Positions 58,138 through 64,000 of a DNA stretch of 64,000 bases are shown here, one piece after another. The stretch is taken from the NCBI GenBank assembly GCA_963210315.1, contig OY723270.1, positions 1,922,001 through 1,986,000 of the forward strand, in the 5' to 3' direction. This DNA comes from Rhynchopus euleeides (taxonomy: Eukaryota; Euglenozoa; Diplonemea; Diplonemida; Diplonemidae). Positions within the stretch are counted from its first letter, which is position 1; every line of letters begins with the position of its first letter. Position numbers and translations under genes: made by a program. The notes below the pieces were generated by a model. That model was not told where the DNA came from. It made no database searches and saw only the letters and a program-made list of their open reading frames with translations.

Positions 58138-59967
58138 CCCCCCCCCCCCCCCCCCCGGACATGTCCGGCCAGGACCTCAATAGTTTGATTTTTGGTCCAG
58201 AAAATAGTTTGAAAATTTTTGAAATCTGGGTGCCCAAATTTTTTGCTCCTAAGACCGGCGATTTGTAGGGGGACCCTTTCGAATTTTTTTTTGGAGAAGG
58301 GTAAATTGAACGTTTTTGGCCAAATGAAGCCACTGGGGGTCTTCGCTCCATCCGCCAAAAAAAACCAAAAAAAACCGGAAAAACCCCGTGAAAAAGTCGG
58401 AAAAAAAGAGTGTGGGGAGTTGGGTCCAGTTTAGCAAAGTGAGCTTATTTTTCGAAAATTGAAAAATTGGGGACACCAAAAGTCCCCAGAAAAATCTTCG
58501 ACTTGGCCCGCAGAGTGATTTTTTTTTGGTGAAAAACGATTTCAACAGTTGTCCAACAGTTGCTGTACAAGACGGCACACCGTTCTCTGCGCATGGGCTG
58601 CTGCACGTGAATCATTTGGATGTCCGAGGGGCTATCGGAACGAGGAGGGCCACGAGCCTGAACTACCCGCCAGCAGTGATCCCGTGCCAGGGCTGGCAGG
58701 GGGCCGCGGCCCCACCTCCCTTTTTCTGTAATTGTTTGGGAGGGTGGGCCGCCAGGGGTGGCATGGCCCTACCCTCGGCCCTACCTCCCGGGTCAGATTT
58801 TGGGGCTTTTGGGTTCGGCCTTGTGGCCGAGTTTTCATGCGCCGCAGCGTATGAAAACCCAACGGCATGCTGGGGGCTTGATGGTGTTCATCGAAGCGCA
58901 CCTCATCATGCCCCAAGCGAAGGACCATCCCCGCCTGGAATGTGCAACAGCACCAACCGGTGTGGGGACTAGCCTTCGAAGACTTTCAGGATGTTCACTA
59001 CCGTGGCCTCCGGCGGCTGGGGGGCTGGATTCCTGATTTTTGATCCAGCAGGACGACCAAAGGCAGCAACATCCGGTGCCTCTCGAATTGGGTGAAAATG
59101 TTCTGTGGCCGTGCATTCGATCCTGTTTGCATCATACCACGGGAAGTCGGGGCGGGGTTGGGCTGCACTTTTTTTCTCGCGAGCTCGGCCACCCTGTGCC
59201 CGACCTCTTTTTTAGTTTGCCCGACCCCCAGCGAGATCACTGGCAGCCAGACCTTGTTCAACATAAACAGCAGACAAGAGAGCAGCATGGAGTGTGGGGC
59301 AGCTGCCGTGCTCCCACAAAAACATCGCACTCTCGCGCTGCCTACACGAAAGGGACGGGTAACCTGCAGGTCACCCACAGCAGCCTACTGCCTACGTTCT
59401 ATACAAGATCGGCGCCGACCACACGAAAGGCTGTTCGATCTGCGGCGCAAGAAGAAGCTCCGGTGGGAACAGAACTGAGCGGCAACAGGATGCAATGCAG
59501 GCCCACATCCGTTGCCCTGCGGCAAGAGCAGTCACATCGATTTCGTTGACAGGGCCTGCCCACTGGTGTGTGACGGGGTGACCTGCAGATGGTGAGCTGG
59601 CCCACGGCAGAACACCTGGGACGGGGGATGGCTGCGACTGGGCAATACCTAACTCGTCATGATGCAGGACTGCGGACAATTGGTCCAAGAGAGCAAGTAT
59701 GGCTCCCGCTCAGCTCTCACTGAAGCTGAACCAGATGCAAGTGGTGCGAGGAGGAGGGGGTCCCAGGGGAGGACACACCGGGCGGCAACCCACGAGGACT
59801 GGCCCGTCCCAGTCGACAGAAGAACAAAGCAGGAACACGGAGTCACCTGAAACGACACACTGAAGTGTGGGAGGAGGAGGCGAGCACAAAAGGGCGTCGG
59901 CTACCGCACGCCCTTTGAGCGCAGCCGACGACGACCGAACCGGCCACCGGCCGGGAGGTGCGTGTGG

Positions 59968-60021
59968 CGTGGGGGGCGAAGCCCCCCACGCAAGGGGGGT
60001 CCGGGGGGCGAAGCCCCCCGG
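59968..60021. repeat. Two perfect GC hairpins with GAA loops
   Basis: 59968-59990 and 60001-60021 each contain GGGGGGCGAAGCCCCCC with a 9-10 bp perfect stem and a 3-nt loop. Related motifs with GCTTCGCTCC or GGAGCGAAGC occur at 58330, 60260, 60305 and 60370. Confidence 0.85.
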
Positions 60022-60029
60022 AAAAAAAA

Positions 60030-60133
60030 TTGGGGTTTTTTGGCCTATTTTTGGCCATTTTCCGCTGCATTTGTTTGATTTTGGGTCGGGAAAGGTATGG
60101 CCAGGAAGTGGGAAAAATTGAGGAAAAAGTCGG
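60030..60133 (+). repeat. Direct repeat, copy 1 (second copy 60411-60507)
   Basis: GGGGTTTTTTGGCCTATTTT through GAAAAATTGAGGAAAAAG is repeated almost exactly 380 bp downstream. The unit is noncoding. Confidence 0.85.
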
Positions 60134-60252
60134 AAATTTTCAGGTTTGCCCATATAAACCATGGGTCACAGATTCCGATTTTTGGGTCAGACTCCAAGTT
60201 TGACACAAGGGAAAATAGGCAAAATTTTTCACCTATTTTTGGTCACCTAAGG

Positions 60253-60315
60253 GGGGGGCTTCGCTCCGGGTCACTGACCCAAGCTGACCCAGATTGACCC
60301 GGAGCGAAGCCCCCC
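60253..60315. repeat. Perfect 20-bp inverted repeat
   Basis: GGGGGGCTTCGCTCCGGGTC (60253-60272) and its exact inverse (60296-60315) flank 23 nt. Confidence 0.85.
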
Positions 60316-60540
60316 ATTTTCCTAAGGTGAAAAACCCCAGGGTGACCCAAGTTGACCCAAATTGACCCGGAGCGAAGACCCCCATGTTCGTTCCCATAGG
60401 AAACATTTTGGGGTTTTTTGGCCTATTTTTGGCCATTTTCCGCTGCATTTGTTTGATTTTGGGTCGGGAAAGGTATGGCCAGGAAGTGGGAAAAATTGAG
60501 GAAAAAGCACGGATGACGTACGAATCGTAATGGTGAAATA

Positions 60541-60628
60541 CGAATCGTGCATATCGTATTTTATATCGCATTATATCGTATACGATTACGATATAAAATA
60601 CGATATTATGCGATATTACGAATCGTTT
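60541..60628. repeat. AT-rich palindrome cluster
   Basis: ATACGAT/ATCGTAT and TACGAATCGTA-type motifs alternate around a central GTATAC and form an imperfect 88-bp palindrome in otherwise GC-rich DNA. It could form a cruciform. Confidence 0.7.
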
Positions 60629-61405
60629 AGGATGATGCATGGCCACACGGGGTGGGCACCGGGGAAAAAGGCACCCAGCACATCAACGAGGGGCGGCGAG
60701 ACTACCACCACCACCCCAGATGAGTCACCCACTCCGAAGCCAAAGGCTCTCAAAGAGCAGCTGGCGAAGCAGAAAGCAGGGGCGCGAGTGAGCTACGTGA
60801 CAGCGAAAACACGTCATGATAAGCTGCAAGGCGATGCCAAAGACGTGTACGCCGTCAAGGATGTCGCGTCTCTGCAAACCCGCAAACCCCAGTGTTCTCC
60901 CGATGGCGAGTTTGGGGGCGAAATTCTCCATTTGTATTTTTCCCCCGAAAACCCGACGGCGAGTTTCGGCATTTTTTTGGGAGTGGAATTTTTCACAGGT
61001 TTCAGACAGTTTCCCACTCATCGACCTGCACAACTTCCCAACAACGAGCGTCCCTGGGTTCGTGCCCCACTACGAACCGCAATTGATCCAAAGAGTCCCA
61101 GAACGCGAAGGAGAAGGCCAGATGTTCGCTACCGTGGCCTCCGGCGGCTGGGGGGCTCCGCCCCCTAAACCCCTGTGCTGTGCACCTGTCGAGTGTGCAT
61201 GTACCATTTGGTGTACCATGGCAAGTGGGAAACGGCACAACACCAGGAGTGCGACATGGTCGTGAGTGAAGACGGAGTACGTGCAGACTACCATCCCTGC
61301 ACAACGAAGTCTGTACGACTTCCTCGTTGTCCACTCACACCGCACATTGCAAAGCGTATCGATCAGAACGAATGTTGTTGCGGATATACGCGTGCATTGC
61401 ATGAG

Positions 61406-61430
61406 GTGCTCGCGCGCGAAGCGCGCGAGC
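61406..61430. repeat. Perfect hairpin followed by a T-run
   Basis: TGCTCGCGCGCGAAGCGCGCGAGCA folds with an 11-bp stem and GAA loop, followed by nine T. It abuts the left end of a MITE. Confidence 0.75.
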
Positions 61431-61550
61431 AATTTTTTTTTACGCACACGACTTTCGCGCGGAAAGTGTCATTCAGCTCTGCCAAACGTGCTCTACACAC
61501 CACCCCCTTCATCAGGCAAGTGGGTTTGTAAGTGTGTGTGGAAGCGTCAA
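61431..61550 (+). repeat. Left half of AAAGTGTCA-family MITE, interrupted at its core
   Basis: It matches 56350-56470 (ACGCACACGACTTTCGCGCG through AGTGTGTGTGGAAGCGTCAA). After the core the sequence changes to the leader of a type II retroelement. The right half would lie beyond the window. Confidence 0.75.
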
Positions 61551-61599
61551 CGCAATTGTTAGTGAGAAGAGTCAGAAGCAGCGAAAAGGGACGAGCAAA

Positions 61600-62390
61600 G
61601 CCGCCAAAGCGCGTGAACAAAAGCAGCGGGGTGAAGGACCAGCGGGGTTGACGGACAGCAGAGCGTGTGTGTTTTGCAGGGCCGCCAAAGCGCGTGAACA
61701 AAAGAAGCGGGGCGAAGGACCAGCGGTGGTGAAGGACAGCAGAGCGGGCGTGTTTTACAGGGCCGCCAAAGCGCGTGAACAAAAGAAGCGGGGTGAAGGA
61801 CCAGCGGTGTTGACGGACAGCAGAACGGGTGTGTTTTTACAGGGGCGCCAAAGCGCGTGAACAAAATCAGCGGGGTGAAGGACCAGCGGGGTTGACGGAC
61901 AGCAGAGCGTGTGTTTTGCAGGGCCGCCAAAGCGCGTGAACAAAAGAAGCGGGGCGAAGGACCAGCGGTGGTGAAGGACAGCAGAGCGGGTGTGTTTTAC
62001 AGGGCCGCCAAAGCGCGTGAACAAAAGAAGCGGGGTGAAAGACCAGCGGTGTTGACGGACAGCAGAGCGTGTGTGTTTTGCAGAACCGCCAAAGCGCGTG
62101 AACAAAAGAAGCGGGGCGAAGGACCAGCGGTGGTGAAGGACAGCAGAGCGGGTGTGTTTTACAGGGCCGCCAAAGCGCGTGAACAAAAGAAGCGGGGTGA
62201 AGGACCAGCGGTGTTGACGGACAGCAGAGCGTGTGTGTTTTGCAGAACCGCCAAAGCGCGTGAACAAAAGCAGCGGGGTGACGGATCAGCGGTGGTGACG
62301 GACAGCAGAGCGTGTGTGTTTTACAGGGGCGCCAAAGCGCGTGAACAAAAGCAGCGGGGTGAAGGATCAGCGGGTGTGAAGGACAGCTAG
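61600..62390 (+). repeat. Leader array, ten units of about 81 bp
   Basis: Units begin GCCGCCAAAGCGCGTGAACA and contain GGACCAGCGG and GGACAGCAGAGCG. The period is 81 bp (27 codons), with A/B variants (GTGGTGAAGGACAGC versus GTGTTGACGGACAGC) alternating. One plus-strand frame reads AKAREQKKRGEGPA-type repeats and ends at 62390. A one-base change near 61836 breaks it, and no start codon is evident. Confidence 0.85.
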
Positions 62391-62421
62391 AGGCGTACGA
62401 CAAGCAGAGTAGTGAGGAAAG

Positions 62422-63408
62422 ATGGACGTCGACTGGGCTTTGGTCGAGGTGCCGGCCCTCTCTATGGAGCCCGCGGCGGAGCCGATGCAGCACTGCGTGT
62501 TCCCCACATGCGCCACCGTCCATGAGGGCGGAACGGCGCACGCATGCAACGCCTGCGGACAAGCCACGACGAGGACATGTGTGCGGGCGCATCTGCACCC
62601 GAAGGCAGTGGCGGACCCCTTCGTCGCCCACATGGGCAGCGCCGGATGGGTATGCCCAATGTGCGCGTGGACGAAGATGCAGGCAGGCGGCGCGGCAGCA
62701 GCGGAGGAGGCCGCTGAAGAGGAGGACGGGCTGGGGGCGCTGCCCCAACTGGGAGCCGGTGAAGGCCTCAACATGGAGGCGCGCATGACTCGGCTGGAGG
62801 CGAAGGTGGAGGAGCAGGCCGAGACCATCGCCGATCTGCAGAGGCAGCTGCAGGAGGCTGACGAGGGTTTGCCGGACGACTTCTCGCCATACGCGGTCGC
62901 GACGTGGCGCCCTGGCATATGGAAGGGCGCGGTGCGGCGGCAGATCCGGGCAGAGGTGTCCCGCGTGTTCCGGGAGGCGAGCCTGCCAGCGTCGGGCACA
63001 GATGCGGGGGAATGGATGCACAGCCTCCGCAAATGCTTCGAGCACTTCGACGACGTGCTAAAGCTCATGAAGATGAACACGGAGGAGGAACCCAGCCTGC
63101 TGCCCCTACACCGCATCGTGTGCGAAATGTCGGCTCTGGCCTGCCTCACGGGGTATGTGGCACGTGCCTACTACGAGCACAAGGCGAAGAACATCCCACC
63201 CCTCACGTTCTCGGCGTCTCTGCACCAGCGGCTGGTGGGAGAGGCGAATGATGCGCAGGCGAAGGCGAACCCGCGCCGTTTGGTACCACCGCGTGTGCAA
63301 CAGGGGGCTGACCTGCGCTACACGCCGTACCCCACCGGGAAGACGGGAAAGGGGGCGGAGCAGAGGGCAGTGGGAAAGGGGTCAAAAGGGCCCCGCGGGG
63401 GACAGTGA
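62422..63408 (+). CDS. gag: Gag-like protein with Cys/His cluster, second type II element
   Basis: 328 residues. The Cys/His cluster spans about residues 24-82 (C....C, C..C, then CPMC). A Glu/Ala-rich segment, a coiled coil (MTRLEAKVEEQAETIADLQR), a helical domain with RAEVSRVFREASLP and a basic Gly/Lys tail follow in the order seen at 43263-44333. The AEVSRVFR(Q/E)A motif is the best-conserved string between the two. The ATG at 62422 follows the leader array by 30 bases. It ends at TGA (63406-63408) in context CAG-TGA-CTC-C, and the recombinase continues in frame. Confidence 0.9.
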   Translation: MDVDWALVEVPALSMEPAAEPMQHCVFPTCATVHEGGTAHACNACGQATTRTCVRAHLHPKAVADPFVAHMGSAGWVCPMCAWTKMQAGGAAAAEEAAEEEDGLGALPQLGAGEGLNMEARMTRLEAKVEEQAETIADLQRQLQEADEGLPDDFSPYAVATWRPGIWKGAVRRQIRAEVSRVFREASLPASGTDAGEWMHSLRKCFEHFDDVLKLMKMNTEEEPSLLPLHRIVCEMSALACLTGYVARAYYEHKAKNIPPLTFSASLHQRLVGEANDAQAKANPRRLVPPRVQQGADLRYTPYPTGKTGKGAEQRAVGKGSKGPRGGQ

Positions 63409-64000
63409 CTCCAGCAGACCACCCACCCAGGAACCAGCCCAACGCCACCCACACCGTCCCCATACGAGTTCATCCTGAAAGAAAAGAAGCAAACCAACAA
63501 GGGCCGCCCCCGCATCAAGCAACAACCACTGTCGAGCGAGATGCGGCTGATCATCATGGAGGCCACGCAGGAGGCTTTGGGGAACGCACTGTCGAGCTCA
63601 TACTGGGCGGCTCTGCGCAGGAGCTACGAGAGGTACCGCGAGTTCAGAGAGGAGTGGTGCAGGGGGGAGGGCCGCACACTACGACACGAGGAGGGGATCA
63701 CCCTGTGGATCACGCATCTGCGGCTCAACGGACTGTCCGCCCCATCGGCACTGCAGTACTTGGGCAACATCATCGCGAGCCTGCGCCGCTTCGAGTCGTG
63801 GGAACAGGAAGGACACGTGCTACGGGACTTCAAGCGAAGCTTGTGCCGCAGCGGAGCATTGAAGCCAGCACAACAGGCGCACCCCGCGACTCAAGAACAG
63901 GCAGCACAGGCAGTGGCTCAGGAACCGCGGCCGCTGGTGCGTCTGGCCGTCGCGATGATGTGGCACGGGGCGGCGAGAGCGTCGGATGTGCAACGACTGT
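63409..64000 (+). CDS. Tyrosine recombinase (N-terminal part), second type II element
   Basis: The open frame continues in register from the Gag stop to the window end. It encodes a Pro-rich linker, the GRPRIKQQ motif, the core-binding domain (SYWAALRRSYERY...LWITHLRLNGLSAPSALQYL) and the start of the catalytic domain with its first Arg in HGAARASDVQRL. It aligns with residues 30-190 of the recombinase at 42243. There is no ATG between the stop codon and the core-binding domain except one well inside (MRLIIM), so a Gag-YR readthrough protein is the likely product. It is truncated by the window, not by mutation. Confidence 0.85.

Larger units (their letters stand above)
58138..61405. other. 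Long region without recognised genes
   Basis: It contains a run of 19 C (58138-58156), A/T homopolymer DNA (58340-58530), hairpin clusters, a 100-bp direct repeat and an AT-rich palindrome listed separately. A short frame near 59390-59480 reads KIGADHTKGCSICG, faintly like the Cys-containing tail of non-LTR retrotransposons, but too little to call. A frame at 60530-61168 encodes a Lys/Thr-rich peptide merging into repeat DNA. I do not regard it as an established gene. Confidence 0.45.
61551..64000 (+). mobile_element. Type II YR retroelement, truncated by the window end
   Basis: It starts at the core in a MITE and carries a tandem leader array, a Gag-like gene and the first part of the YR gene in the same order as the minus-strand element at 40371. 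Proteins are clearly homologous but well diverged, so this is a different subfamily. RT-RNase H and the 3' terminus are outside the window. Confidence 0.85.

Noticed and set aside
59390..59480. Non-LTR retrotransposon tail (KIGADHTKGCSICG)
   Set aside because: The match is a short stretch in a region with no RT or endonuclease motifs, too little to support a call.
61867..63045. A 392-codon minus-strand ORF opposite the leader array and Gag
   Set aside because: It is a shadow. The 81-bp periodicity keeps all frames open through the array, and the Gag homology on the plus strand is decisive.

Overview
This window is nuclear DNA from a repeat-rich, GC-rich microbial eukaryote. Host genes are long uninterrupted ORFs (up to about 2000 codons) preceded by pyrimidine-rich tracts ending in AG. 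They are separated by kilobases of low-complexity DNA, poly-C/poly-G tracts and nested transposable elements. There are no operons, Shine-Dalgarno sites or prokaryotic gene spacing. The intron-poor genes, the tract-AG sequences upstream of starts, and a leader-like TTTCTGTACTT motif are compatible with a trans-splicing lineage such as a diplonemid or other euglenozoan. That placement is inference only. I found no tRNA, rRNA or CRISPR.

Host genes, all on the + strand except where noted. 1713-5153: a 1146-residue low-complexity protein with short conserved helical islands. 6117-7253 and 7614-8753: a tandem pair of WD40 proteins. 9417-9606 and 10406-11785: an internally deleted pseudogene and then the source-like copy of an MPPED-type calcineurin-like phosphoesterase. 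18093-19862: a protein with two tandem DUF3431-like domains. 21623-27619 and 50313-56252: two paralogous giant secreted proteins with signal peptide, three WGW-type Cys domains, a Pro/Thr/Ala stalk, one or two DOMON domains and paired Cys-rich modules. They lie on either side of a 23-kb transposon-rich block.

Mobile DNA dominates the rest. Two kinds of tyrosine-recombinase (YR) retroelement are present. Type I (11808-16627) has PAT/Ngaro-style split direct repeats (A1 ... B1-A2-B2). Type II (40371-44654 on -, 61551-64000 on +, fragment 46372-46634, relic 30958-35512) is bounded by a short core, TGGAAGCGTCAACGCA. That core also occurs about 20 times in the window inside small MITE-like elements, and at least two type II insertions interrupt such a copy. 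In the three intact Gag-YR regions, YR follows Gag in the same reading frame after one stop codon. The RT motif reads WVDN or WIDN instead of YxDD.

Nested DNA transposons can be resolved from their target duplications. A hAT-like element (37591-44964, 8-bp duplication CCCTAGGG) sits in the end of a 360-bp repeat. That repeat is also split by a 1003-bp element (45136-46138, duplication ATTGG). A complete TA-flanked fold-back element occupies 56986-58137, and one of its terminal repeats starts the window (1-361). A TRIM-like element with 350-bp direct terminal repeats lies at 27872-29020. The window ends inside the YR gene of the last type II element.
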